A stretch of DNA of 64,000 bases, taken from contig CAVRGT010000005.1 of NCBI GenBank assembly GCA_963720805.1, positions 124,001 to 188,000 of the forward strand, in the 5' to 3' direction. This DNA is from VRUE01 sp963720805. GTDB lineage: Bacteria; Actinomycetota; Thermoleophilia; Solirubrobacterales; 70-9. Below are positions 40,558-49,618 of this stretch, piece after piece (within the stretch, counting starts at the first letter, position 1; the number at the start of each line of letters is the position of its first letter). Both the position numbers and the translations under genes were made by a program. The notes under the pieces are model-generated. The model ran no database searches. It was not told the DNA's origin and saw only the letters and a program-made list of their open reading frames with translations.

Positions 40558-41462
40558 TGGCGAGCACGAAAGAGGCAGCGGAGGCGAAGGCCGGGCGCGA
40601 GGTCGAGCTGGTCGTGATCACCGGCCACTCCGGGGCCGGCAAGTCGGAAGCGATCGCCGCCTTCGAGGACGGCGGCTACTTCTGCGTCGACAACCTGCCG
40701 CCGCGGATGATCGGCAGCCTCGGCGAGCTCTTCCGCCACGAGGGCAGCGGCGTCGAGTGCGCCGCGGTCGTCTCCGATGTGCGCGGCGGCGACTACTTCG
40801 ACGATCTGCTGCAGGTGCTCGATGACCTCGAGGCCGAGGGCCTGAAACCGACCGTGCTCTTCCTCGAGGCCGACGAGGAGACGCTGGTCGACCGCTACAA
40901 GGAGACGCGCCGCCGCCACCCGCTGGCGCCGGAAGGACGGATCGTCGACGGCATCCGCGCCGAGCGGGAGATGCTGGCGCCGCTGCGCGAGCGCGCCGAC
41001 GTGGTGATGGACACCGGCAACCTGACCGGGGCGATGCTGCGGCGGCGGATCGCCGAGGACATGCTCGACCACCACGAGACGGGAAAGATGGCGCTGACCC
41101 TGCTCACCTTCGGCTTCAAGAACGGGCCGCCGCACGACGCCGACCTCACCCTCGACGTGCGCTTCCTGCCCAACCCACATTACGTCGACGATCTGCGCCC
41201 GCTGACCGGACTCGACAAGAGGGTACGCGAGTACGTCGAGTCGGGGACCCAGGCCGGCGAGTTCTACGGGCGGCTGCTGCCGCTGCTCGACTTCCTCGTC
41301 CCCGCCTATGTCGCCGAGGGCAAGAGCCACCTGACGATCGCGATCGGCTGCACCGGCGGCCGCCACCGCTCGATCACCGTCGCCGATCGGATTCGGCGTG
41401 AGCTGGAGGGGCGCGAGGACGTGGTTGTCCACCTCAAGCACCGCGACACTGAGGTGGGGTAG
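40557..41462 (+). CDS. rapZ: RapZ/YvcJ-family nucleotide-binding protein
   Basis: 301 residues. Walker A 'VVITGHSGAGKSEAIAAFED', 'GGYFCVDNLPPRMIGSL', Walker B-like 'PTVLFLEADEETLVDRYKET', and the C-terminal 'SFGFKNG'-type and 'IAIGCTGGRHRSITVADRI' motifs of the family. Binds ATP/GTP; in E. coli it guides RNase E to small RNAs. The uvrC-rapZ order is conserved in Actinobacteria, where yvcK and whiA normally follow, but here they do not. Confidence 0.94.
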   Translation: MASTKEAAEAKAGREVELVVITGHSGAGKSEAIAAFEDGGYFCVDNLPPRMIGSLGELFRHEGSGVECAAVVSDVRGGDYFDDLLQVLDDLEAEGLKPTVLFLEADEETLVDRYKETRRRHPLAPEGRIVDGIRAEREMLAPLRERADVVMDTGNLTGAMLRRRIAEDMLDHHETGKMALTLLTFGFKNGPPHDADLTLDVRFLPNPHYVDDLRPLTGLDKRVREYVESGTQAGEFYGRLLPLLDFLVPAYVAEGKSHLTIAIGCTGGRHRSITVADRIRRELEGREDVVVHLKHRDTEVG

Positions 41463-41482
41463 CGCGGTTCACGGTGATGGGG

Positions 41483-41595
41483 GCGGGCGTCGGTAGGGCC
41501 TCCTCACTCGCCTGACTGGCTGGATCGCCGGAGGCCCGTCCGAGATTGGATAGGGCCAGCGGCGCAAAACGTTCGGAGGCCCTACCGACGCCCGC
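41483..41595. repeat. Inverted repeat, 21-bp arms, between rapZ and ABC transporter
   Basis: gcgggcgtcggtagggcctcc (41483-41503) and its exact reverse complement (41575-41595) enclose 71 bases without coding potential. The 220-base gap between rapZ and the ABC gene otherwise shows nothing. Could be a non-autonomous mobile element remnant or a long-range terminator. Confidence 0.7.
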
Positions 41596-41682
41596 TCGAC
41601 TCACCGAGATGCCGATTGACCCGAGCTCACGCCCTCACCCGCCGGTTACCAAGCTTCGCCACAACCATAGAATCGCCCGGCT

Positions 41683-42540
41683 TTGGCCGATTCCGTCATC
41701 TCCATCCGCGGGCTGCGCAAAAGCTATGGGGAGTTCGAGGCGGTGCGGGGGATCGATCTCGAGGTTCAGGCCGGCGAGGTCTTCGCTTTTCTCGGGCCCA
41801 ATGGGGCGGGGAAGACGACTACGGTCGAGATCCTCGAGGGGTATCGCAAGCGCAGTGGGGGAGAGGTTGAGGTGTTGGGGGTGGACCCCGAGCACGGGGA
41901 CCGGGCCTGGCGCGAGCGCATCGGCATCGTCCTGCAGAGCTGCCGGCTCGACCCCTACCTCACCGTGCGCGAGTCGCTCCGGCTCTACGCCGGCTACTAC
42001 CGGGCGCCGCGGCCGGTCGACGAGGTGATCGAGCTGGTCGGGCTCGGCGGCAAGGCGGACGTGCGGGCGAGCAAGCTCTCCGGCGGCCAGCAGCGGCGGC
42101 TCGACGTCGGCATGGCCCTGATCGGCGACCCCGAGCTGCTCTTCCTCGACGAGCCGACGACCGGCTTCGACCCCTCGGCGCGGCGCCAGGCCTGGGAGAC
42201 GATCGCCGGCCTGCGCGACCTCGGCAAGACGGTCTTCCTCACCACTCACTACATGGACGAGGCGCAGCGGCTCGCCGACCGGGTGACGATCATCTCGCGC
42301 GGCCAGGTGGTGGCGAGCGGCACGCCGGATGACCTCGGCGACCGCGAGAGCTTGCCGACGACGATCAGCTACCGGCTCGGCGGCGAGGACGTCTCGGTCG
42401 AGACCACCACCCCGGTCGCCGACCTGCACCAGCTGACCGGCCGCGCGGTCGACCAGGGCCTCGAGCTCGAGGCCCTGGAAGTAACCCGCCCCAACCTCGA
42501 GGACGTCTACCTCTCCCTGACCGCCGAGGACGACCAATGA
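41683..42540 (+). CDS. ABC-2 type transporter, ATP-binding protein
   Basis: 285 residues from TTG at 41683. Walker A 'GPNGAGKTTTVEILEGYRKR', Q-loop 'IGIVLQSCRLDP', signature 'LSGGQQRRLDVGMAL', Walker B 'LLFLDEPTTGFDPSAR', switch 'LTTHYMDEAQRLADR'. Typical of drug, antibiotic or lipid exporters (DrrA-like). Its stop forms ATGA with a mini-ORF spanning the palindrome before the permease gene. Confidence 0.92.
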   Translation: MADSVISIRGLRKSYGEFEAVRGIDLEVQAGEVFAFLGPNGAGKTTTVEILEGYRKRSGGEVEVLGVDPEHGDRAWRERIGIVLQSCRLDPYLTVRESLRLYAGYYRAPRPVDEVIELVGLGGKADVRASKLSGGQQRRLDVGMALIGDPELLFLDEPTTGFDPSARRQAWETIAGLRDLGKTVFLTTHYMDEAQRLADRVTIISRGQVVASGTPDDLGDRESLPTTISYRLGGEDVSVETTTPVADLHQLTGRAVDQGLELEALEVTRPNLEDVYLSLTAEDDQ

Positions 42541-42602
42541 CGTTCCGGTGCGCCTTTTGCACGTTGGGTGTGCATAAAGCGCACCGGAAGGGGCGGGTAT
42601 GA
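42537..42602 (+). other. Mini-ORF bridging ATPase and permease genes, encoded by the palindrome
   Basis: ATG at 42537 overlaps the ATPase stop (ATGA); the frame reads MTFRCAFCTLGVHKAHRKGR-V and its TGA (42600-42602) overlaps the permease ATG at 42599. It would let ribosomes pass from one gene to the next despite the inserted hairpin. Whether the 21-residue peptide accumulates is unknown. Confidence 0.45.
42543..42589. repeat. Dispersed palindrome, copy 2
   Basis: ttccggtgcgc / gcgcaccggaa outer arms (11 bp perfect), inner arms with two mismatches, in the 58-base gap between the ABC ATPase and permease genes. Same family as the copies at 14.0, 46.8 and 56.8 kb. Confidence 0.88.
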
Positions 42603-43372
42603 GCGGGCTGGCGCTTTTCGCGCATCAGTTCCGCTACGACCAGAAGGCCTTTTGGCGGAATCCGGCCTCGGTCTTCTTCACCGTGATGTTCCCGGTGATC
42701 CTGCTCTTGATCTTCGCCACGGTCTTCGGCGGGCAGACGGTCAACGTGCGCGGCGGGATCAAGACCACCGCCTACTACGTGCCGGCGATCATCACCCTGG
42801 CGGTGATCTCGGCGACGATGCAGTCGCTGGCGATGTCGTTGGTGATCGCCCGCGAGGACGGCCGGCTCAAGCGCGGCCGCGGCACGCCGATGCCGGCCTG
42901 GGTCTTCATCGCCGGGCGGATCGGCAACTCGGCCGTGGTGGCGCTGTTGATGCTGGCGCTGATGGCGGCGATCGGCCGCCTCCTCTACGGCGTCGCGATT
43001 CCCTGGGGCCAGCTGCCGCAGATCGTCGTCACCCTGCTGATCGGGGCCGCCTCGTTCTGCTGCCTCGGTATCGCCCTCACCGCCGCGATCCCCTCCCAGG
43101 ACGCCGCGGCGCCGATCGTCAACGCCCTGTTGTTGCCGCTCTACTTCCTCTCCGGCGTCTTCATCCCCGACGATCAGTTGCCCAGCGGCGTCATCCACTT
43201 CGCCGACCTCTTTCCGATCCGCCACTTCTTCGAGGCCTTCTTCGCTGTCTATGACCCGGGCAGCGTCGGCAGCAGCGTGCAGTGGGGCGACCTGGCGATC
43301 GTCGCGGTCTGGGGCGTGGCCGGTCTTCTGCTGGCAATCCGCTTTTTCCGCTGGACACCGCGCGGCGGCTGA
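42599..43372 (+). CDS. ABC-2 type transporter permease
   Basis: 257 residues from ATG at 42599. About six transmembrane helices in the ABC2_membrane arrangement; 'FHQFRYDQKAFWRNPASVFF'-like entry (here 'AHQFRYDQKAFWRNPASVFF'), 'PVILLLIFATVFGG', 'MPAWVFIAGRIG' and 'LYFLSGVFIPDDQLPSGV', which is the usual pre-helix motif. Forms the exporter with the ATPase upstream. Substrate unknown. Confidence 0.9.
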   Translation: MSGLALFAHQFRYDQKAFWRNPASVFFTVMFPVILLLIFATVFGGQTVNVRGGIKTTAYYVPAIITLAVISATMQSLAMSLVIAREDGRLKRGRGTPMPAWVFIAGRIGNSAVVALLMLALMAAIGRLLYGVAIPWGQLPQIVVTLLIGAASFCCLGIALTAAIPSQDAAAPIVNALLLPLYFLSGVFIPDDQLPSGVIHFADLFPIRHFFEAFFAVYDPGSVGSSVQWGDLAIVAVWGVAGLLLAIRFFRWTPRGG

Positions 43373-43402
43373 TCCGCTCGCCCATATAGCCTCCGGGGTC
43401 GA

Positions 43403-43765
43403 ATGCTGCACCACGTTCTACTGGAGGTATCCGACCTCGAGCGGAGCGCGTCGTTCTACGACTCGCTGCTCGCGCCCCTCGGCTGGCGGCGTCACTTCGA
43501 GGAGGACGAAACCGTTGGCTGGGGCATCGCCAAACCCGTCTTCTTCATCTCCTCGCATCACGAGCCGCAGGCGGGCTTCGGTTTGCTCAGCTTCTCCGGC
43601 CTCGGCATCGTCGCCGTCAAGGCTGCCTGGGAAAACGGCATGAACGCCGGTGGTGTCAGCGTTTCTGAGCCGGGCGAACGCCGCTCTTACGGCTCTGGCT
43701 CTTACTCGGCCTTCCTCAAGGACCCGGACGGGTATGAGATCGAGATCACGATCGGGACCGATTAA
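43403..43765 (+). CDS. VOC-family (glyoxalase/bleomycin-resistance-like) protein
   Basis: 120 residues. 'LHHVLLEVSDLERSASFYDS' with metal-ligand His, 'FFISSHHEPQAGFG' and 'SYSAFLKDPDGYEIEITIG', whose Glu is the second-half metal ligand. Single-domain dioxygenase or isomerase-like protein of unknown substrate, often resistance-linked. Lies between the ABC exporter and gap. Confidence 0.85.
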   Translation: MLHHVLLEVSDLERSASFYDSLLAPLGWRRHFEEDETVGWGIAKPVFFISSHHEPQAGFGLLSFSGLGIVAVKAAWENGMNAGGVSVSEPGERRSYGSGSYSAFLKDPDGYEIEITIGTD

Positions 43766-43843
43766 CTGAACCACCGCGGCCGGCGAGCGCCGGTCCATAA
43801 CATCAACACATCTCCCCAAACGACTCCCAGGAGGGTTGACTCA

Positions 43844-44848
<1,005 letters not shown>

Positions 44849-44867
44849 GCACGGCGACGGGGTCGCG

Positions 44868-46055
44868 ATGAGCTTCGCCAAGGCCAGCGTGCGCGATGCC
44901 GACGTGGCGGGCAAGCGGGTGCTGGTCCGGGTCGACTTCAATGTTCCGCTCGACGGTGGCAAGGTCGCCGATGACACCCGCATCCGCGCGGCGCTGCCGA
45001 CGATCGAATCGCTGCGCGAGCGCGGCGCCTCGCTGGTGCTGGTCTCGCATCTGGGGCGGCCGAAGGGCGAGGTCGTACCGGAGCTCTCGATGCGGCCGGT
45101 CGGCGAGCACCTGAGCGAGCTGCTCGGCGCGCCGGTGCGCCAAGCGCCCGCTGTGGTCGGCGACGAGGTCAAGTCGCTGGCCCAGGGGCTGGGCGCGGGC
45201 GAGGTGCTGCTGCTCGAGAACGTGCGCTTCGAGCCGGGGGAGACCGAGAACGACCCGGCCCTCGCCGCCGAACTCGCGGAGCTTGCCGACCTCTACGTCA
45301 ACGATGCCTTCGGCGCCGCCCACCGCGCCCACGCCAGCACCGCGGGCGTGGCGTCGCTGCTGCCGGGCTTCGCCGGGCTCCTGCTCGAGCGGGAGCTGAC
45401 CGAATTGACCCGGGTGGTCGAGTCTCCGGCGCGGCCGCTGGTCGTCGTCCTCGGCGGCGCCAAGGTGACCGACAAGGTCGGCGTGATCGACCGCTTCCTT
45501 GAGATCGCCGATGAGATCCTGATCGGCGGCGCGATGTGCTTCAGCTTCTTCCGCGCCCATGGCATCGCCACCGGCAACTCGCTGGTCGAGGAGGAGGGGG
45601 TGGCGCTGGCGGGTGAGGCGCTGGCGCAGGCCAAGAGCGCTGACTGCGAGCTGCGCCTGCCTGTGGACCTGGTCCTCGGCGAGGCGTTCGACGCCGCGAC
45701 CGAGGTGCGCCCGAGCGAGGATGTCGAGGTTCCCGACGGTTGGATGGGCCTCGACATCGGCCCGCGCAGCGCCGCCGCCTACGCCGAGCGGATCGCCGCT
45801 GCGGGCACGGTGCTCTGGAACGGCCCGATGGGGGCCTTCGAGCTGGCGCCCTTCGCCGCCGGCACGCGAACTGTCGCCGAGGCCGTCGCGGCCGCGCCCG
45901 GCACGACCGTGATCGGCGGCGGCGACTCGGTTGCCGCCCTGCAGCAGTTTGGACTTGCCGACAGAGTTGACTGGCTCTCGACTGGAGGAGGAGCATCCTT
46001 GGAGCTCTTGGAGGGAAAGAAGCTGCCCGGCGTGGAGGCCCTGCGCGATGCCTAG
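44868..46055 (+). CDS. pgk: Phosphoglycerate kinase
   Basis: 395 residues. 'GKRVLVRVDFNVPLDGGKVA' (substrate loop), 'LVSHLGRPKGEVVPELSM', 'VLGGAKVTDKVGVIDRFLE', nucleotide-binding 'WNGPMGAFELAPFAAGT' and 'TTVIGGGDSVAALQQFG'. Makes ATP from 1,3-bisphosphoglycerate. 19 bases after gap; overlaps the tpiA start by 8 bases. Confidence 0.97.
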   Translation: MSFAKASVRDADVAGKRVLVRVDFNVPLDGGKVADDTRIRAALPTIESLRERGASLVLVSHLGRPKGEVVPELSMRPVGEHLSELLGAPVRQAPAVVGDEVKSLAQGLGAGEVLLLENVRFEPGETENDPALAAELAELADLYVNDAFGAAHRAHASTAGVASLLPGFAGLLLERELTELTRVVESPARPLVVVLGGAKVTDKVGVIDRFLEIADEILIGGAMCFSFFRAHGIATGNSLVEEEGVALAGEALAQAKSADCELRLPVDLVLGEAFDAATEVRPSEDVEVPDGWMGLDIGPRSAAAYAERIAAAGTVLWNGPMGAFELAPFAAGTRTVAEAVAAAPGTTVIGGGDSVAALQQFGLADRVDWLSTGGGASLELLEGKKLPGVEALRDA

Positions 46056-46794
46056 GACCCCGTACATCGCTGCCAACTGGAAGATGCACAAGACCGTCGC
46101 CGAAGCGGGCGAGTTCGTCGACACATTGCTGCCGCAAATCGCGGCGACGCAGTCCGACGTGGTGATCTGCGCGCCCTTCACTGCCCTCACCGCGGTGGTC
46201 GAGCGGCGCTACGGCACCGCGGTCAAGGTCGCCGCCCAGAACATGCACGAGCAGGATTCGGGCGCCTTCACCGGCGAGATCTCGGCGCCGATGCTGGTCG
46301 AGCTCGATGTCGAGGCGGTGGTCCTCGGCCACTCCGAGCGCCGCCAGTATTTCGGCGAGACCGACGAGGCCCTCGCCCGCAAGGTGCCGGCCGCGCTCGC
46401 TGCCGGCCTCGAGCCGATCCTCTGTATCGGCGAGAGCGAGGAGGCACGCGACGCCGAGCAGACCGAGGCGGTGCTGGAGCGCCAGCTGCAGGCCGACCTG
46501 GCCGAGGTGGTGGGGACCAAGCTGGCCGAGGTGGTGATCGCCTACGAGCCGATCTGGGCGATCGGCACCGGCCGCACCGCGACCCCCGAGCAGGCGCAGG
46601 AGGTCTGCGCCTTCATCCGCGACGTCGTGCGCGAGCGCGGCAGTCCCGCCGACGAGGTGCGGATCCTCTACGGCGGCTCGGTCAAGCCCGCCAACGCCGC
46701 CGAGCTGCTCGGCCAGCCCGACATCGACGGCGCCCTGATCGGCGGCGCCAGCCTCGACCCCGCCGACTTCGCCGCAATCGTCGGGGCCGCTTGA
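46048..46794 (+). CDS. tpiA: Triosephosphate isomerase
   Basis: 248 residues from ATG at 46048. TIM barrel with 'YIAANWKMHKT' (Asn/Lys), 'VVLGHSERRQYFGE' (electrophilic His), 'VIAYEPIWAIGTGRTATPEQ' (catalytic Glu) and 'ILYGGSVKPANAAEL' (phosphate loop). Interconverts DHAP and GAP. Its stop overlaps the ATG of the palindrome mini-ORF (TGATG). The secG gene often found next in Actinobacteria is absent. Confidence 0.97.
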   Translation: MPRTPYIAANWKMHKTVAEAGEFVDTLLPQIAATQSDVVICAPFTALTAVVERRYGTAVKVAAQNMHEQDSGAFTGEISAPMLVELDVEAVVLGHSERRQYFGETDEALARKVPAALAAGLEPILCIGESEEARDAEQTEAVLERQLQADLAEVVGTKLAEVVIAYEPIWAIGTGRTATPEQAQEVCAFIRDVVRERGSPADEVRILYGGSVKPANAAELLGQPDIDGALIGGASLDPADFAAIVGAA

Positions 46795-46856
46795 TGTTCC
46801 GGTGCGCCTTTTGCACCCAGGGCGTGCATAAGGACCACCGGAAGGATGGACGTTGA
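46794..46856 (+). other. Mini-ORF bridging tpiA and gpmI, encoded by the palindrome
   Basis: ATG at 46794 overlaps the tpiA stop; the frame reads MFRCAFCTQGVHKDHRKDGR and its TGA (46854-46856) overlaps the gpmI TTG start. Geometry matches the ATPase/permease junction at 42.5 kb. Likely keeps translational coupling across the hairpin. Confidence 0.45.
46797..46843. repeat. Dispersed palindrome, copy 3
   Basis: ttccggtgcgccttttgcac … gtgcataaggaccaccggaa. Left arm agrees with the other copies; the right arm has lost 'gc' for 'ac', so the stem is imperfect. Fills the gap between tpiA and gpmI. Confidence 0.88.
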
Positions 46857-48367
46857 CGGTTCCCTCGCTGGCGCTGGTGATTCTCGATGGCTGGGGGCTG
46901 GCTGAGGCCGGGCCGGGCAATGCGATCTCGCTCGCTCGCACGCCGGTCTTCGACCGGCTCTGGGAGCAGTTCCCCCATACCCAGCTCTCCGCCCAGGGAC
47001 GCGATGTCGGCCTGCCCGAGGGCCAGATGGGGAATTCCGAGGTCGGCCACCTCAACCTCGGCGCCGGCGCGATCGTCAAGCAGGACCTGGCCCGGATCGA
47101 CGACTCGATCGCCGACGGCAGCTTCTTCGACAACGAGGCCCTGCTCGGCGCCTGCGAGCGGGCCCGCAACAGCCCGCGCGGGCGGCTGCACCTGCTCGGC
47201 CTGGTCTCCGACGGCGGCGTGCATTCCGGCTGGGAGCACATCGAGGCGACGATCGAGCTCGCCTCCCAGGAGGGCGTCCCCGACGTCGTCTTCCACGCTT
47301 TCACCGACGGCCGCGACACATTGCCCCACGGCGGCAAGGGCTATGTGCACGAGCTCGAGCGCTGGCTGCGCCAGGCCGGGCGGGTAGCCACGGTCAGCGG
47401 CCGCTACTACGCGATGGACCGCGACACGCGCTGGGAGCGGATCAAGCTCGCCTACGACGCGATCGTCCACGCCGAGGGCCTGCGCGCAGCAAGCTCCGAG
47501 GAGGCGATTGCCGCTTCTTACGAGCGCAGGGAGACCGACGAGTTCGTCAAGCCGACCGTGATCGGCGACTACGACGGCGTTGCCGATGGTGACGTTGGCA
47601 TCTTCATCAACTTCCGCCCCGATCGGGCGCGGGAGATGACCCGAGCGCTGGCGGAGCCCGACTTCGACGACTTCCCCCGTGCCGGCGGACCGCTGCTCGA
47701 TCTGACCACGATGACCTCCTACCGCAAGGGCTGGCCCTACCCGGTTGCCTTCCCTGAGGCGCGGCCGCAGACGACCCTGGCCGAGACGATCTCCGAGGCG
47801 GGCGGTCGCCAGTTGCACGTCGCCGAGACCGAGAAGTACGCCCACGTCACCTACTTCTTCAACGGCGGTCGCGAGCAGGAGTGGGAGGGGGAGGAGCGCG
47901 CCCTGGTCGACTCCCCGCGCGATGTACCGACCTACGACCACAAGCCCGAGATGAGCGCCCGCGCCGCCGCCGACACCTTCGTCAGCCACTGGGCGGGCGA
48001 CGATTACCGCTTCGGCATCATCAACTTCGCCAACCCCGACATGGTCGGCCACACCGGCGTGATTCCGGCCGCGGTCGCCGCGGTCGAGGAGGTCGACGGC
48101 TGTCTCGGCGAGGTGATCGAGGCGGTCACGGCCAAAGGCGGCGCCTGCATCGTCACCGCCGATCACGGCAACTGCGACCACATGCTCGAGCCCGACGGCT
48201 CGCCCAATACCGCCCACTCGCTCAACCCGGTGCCGCTGATCGTCACCGCCGAGGGCGTGGCGCTGCGCGAGGGCGGCATCCTCGCCGACGTCGCCCCGAC
48301 CGCGCTTGCCCTGCTGGGCATTCCCCAGCCGGCGCCGATGACCGGCCGCTCGCTGATCGCCGAGTGA
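46853..48367 (+). CDS. gpmI: 2,3-bisphosphoglycerate-independent phosphoglycerate mutase
   Basis: 504 residues from TTG at 46853. Alkaline-phosphatase-like metalloenzyme: 'LVILDGWGLAEAGPGNAI' (metal Asp), 'PEGQMGNSEVGHLNLGAGAI' with catalytic Ser, 'HAFTDGRDTLPHGGKGYV', 'INFRPDRAREMTRAL', 'NFANPDMVGHTGVIPAAVAA' and 'CIVTADHGNCDHM'. Converts 3-PGA to 2-PGA. Completes the lower glycolysis cluster. Confidence 0.96.
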   Translation: MTVPSLALVILDGWGLAEAGPGNAISLARTPVFDRLWEQFPHTQLSAQGRDVGLPEGQMGNSEVGHLNLGAGAIVKQDLARIDDSIADGSFFDNEALLGACERARNSPRGRLHLLGLVSDGGVHSGWEHIEATIELASQEGVPDVVFHAFTDGRDTLPHGGKGYVHELERWLRQAGRVATVSGRYYAMDRDTRWERIKLAYDAIVHAEGLRAASSEEAIAASYERRETDEFVKPTVIGDYDGVADGDVGIFINFRPDRAREMTRALAEPDFDDFPRAGGPLLDLTTMTSYRKGWPYPVAFPEARPQTTLAETISEAGGRQLHVAETEKYAHVTYFFNGGREQEWEGEERALVDSPRDVPTYDHKPEMSARAAADTFVSHWAGDDYRFGIINFANPDMVGHTGVIPAAVAAVEEVDGCLGEVIEAVTAKGGACIVTADHGNCDHMLEPDGSPNTAHSLNPVPLIVTAEGVALREGGILADVAPTALALLGIPQPAPMTGRSLIAE

Positions 48368-48402
48368 TGGATTGACCCACCCATAGGGTGGTCAATCCAT
48401 CA
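48365..48402 (+). terminator. Hairpin after gpmI
   Basis: tgatggattgac / gtcaatccatca continues into cccaccc / gggtgg with a single bulge and the loop ata, about 18 bp in all. It starts in the gpmI stop codon and ends 7 bases before the tgt ATG; a terminator or attenuator between the genes. Confidence 0.65.
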
Positions 48403-48408
48403 AGCGTT

Positions 48409-49611
48409 ATGCGGAACGAACCGGACAGGCTGAGATTCGAGATCGCGGCGCGGGACGGCGCCGCGCGGACCGGTGTGCTGCACACGCCGCACGGGCCGGT
48501 GAAGACGCCGGCCTTCATCCCGTTGGCGACTAAGGGCACCGTGCGCGGGCTCGAATCGCACGAGGTGGCCGGGCTCGGCTACGAGATGGTGCTCGGCAAC
48601 ACCTACCACCTGTTCGTCTCGCCGGGTCCCGAGCGGATCGCCGCTGCCGGCGGGCTGCACGGCTTCATGGGTTGGGAGCGGGCGCTGATCACCGACTCGG
48701 GCGGCTTCCAGGTTTTCTCGCTCGCCCACGGCGGGGTCGCCAACGAGGTCAAGGGCAGCGGCCGCCAGGGCGGCGCGCAGGGCTCGGTGGTCTCGATCGA
48801 GGAGGAGGGGGTCCACTTCCGCTCCTACCGCGATGGCGCCGAGCTGTTCATCTCGCCCGAGGTCTCGATGCAGGTACAGGCGGCGCTCGGCTCCGACATC
48901 GCCCTGGTCTTCGACGAGTGCACGCCCTTTCACGCCGACCGCGACTACACCGCCCGCTCGACCGAGCGCACCCACCGCTGGCTCAACCGCTGCCTCGAGT
49001 GGCACGAGCGTGAGGGGCCGGCGCGCCAGGCGGTCTTCGGCATCGTCCAGGGCGGCGTCTACGAGGACCTGCGCCGGGAGTCGGCCGAGGCGGTCTCCTC
49101 TGCCGGTGTCGACGGCCTGGCGATCGGCGGCACCCTCGGCCGCGACAAGGCCGAGATGCGCGAGGTGCTCGGGATGACCGCGCCGCTGCTGCCCGAGGCC
49201 GCGCCCAAGCACCTGCTCGGCATCGGCGAGGTCGATGACCTGCTCGCCGGCATCGCCCTCGGCCTCGACGTCTTCGACTGCGCCGTGCCGACCCGCCTCG
49301 CCCGCCACGGTGTGGCCCTGGTCCCCGACCCCGACAACCGCTTCCGGCTCGACCTGCGCAAGTCAGGCCACGAAGGCGACCGCACCCCGATCGCCGCCGG
49401 CTGCCCCTGCCCGGCTTGCCAGAACCACGACCGCGACTACCTCAGCTACCTCTCCCGCGCCCAGGAGCTGACCGCGGTCCGCCTCCTCTGCATCCACAAC
49501 CTCACCTACCTGCAGGAGCTGATGGTGCACGCTCGCACCGCGATCGAGGCCGAAAAGTTCGGTGCCTATTCAAAGGCAATCCTCTCCGGGGAATCGCCTT
49601 GGGCCGCCTGA
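48409..49611 (+). CDS. tgt: tRNA-guanine transglycosylase
   Basis: 400 residues from ATG at 48409 (an in-frame GTG at 48388 lies in the hairpin). 'MVLGNTYHLFVSPG', catalytic Asp in 'ALITDSGGFQVFSLA', 'ALVFDECTPFHADRDY', 'VFGIVQGGVYEDLRRES', 'GLDVFDCAVPTRLARHG', and the zinc site 'CPCPACQNHDRDYLSYL' plus a later His. Exchanges G34 for preQ1/queuine in tRNA. Queuosine synthesis genes are not in the window. Confidence 0.96.
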   Translation: MRNEPDRLRFEIAARDGAARTGVLHTPHGPVKTPAFIPLATKGTVRGLESHEVAGLGYEMVLGNTYHLFVSPGPERIAAAGGLHGFMGWERALITDSGGFQVFSLAHGGVANEVKGSGRQGGAQGSVVSIEEEGVHFRSYRDGAELFISPEVSMQVQAALGSDIALVFDECTPFHADRDYTARSTERTHRWLNRCLEWHEREGPARQAVFGIVQGGVYEDLRRESAEAVSSAGVDGLAIGGTLGRDKAEMREVLGMTAPLLPEAAPKHLLGIGEVDDLLAGIALGLDVFDCAVPTRLARHGVALVPDPDNRFRLDLRKSGHEGDRTPIAAGCPCPACQNHDRDYLSYLSRAQELTAVRLLCIHNLTYLQELMVHARTAIEAEKFGAYSKAILSGESPWAA

Positions 49612-49618
49612 GCCGCCA

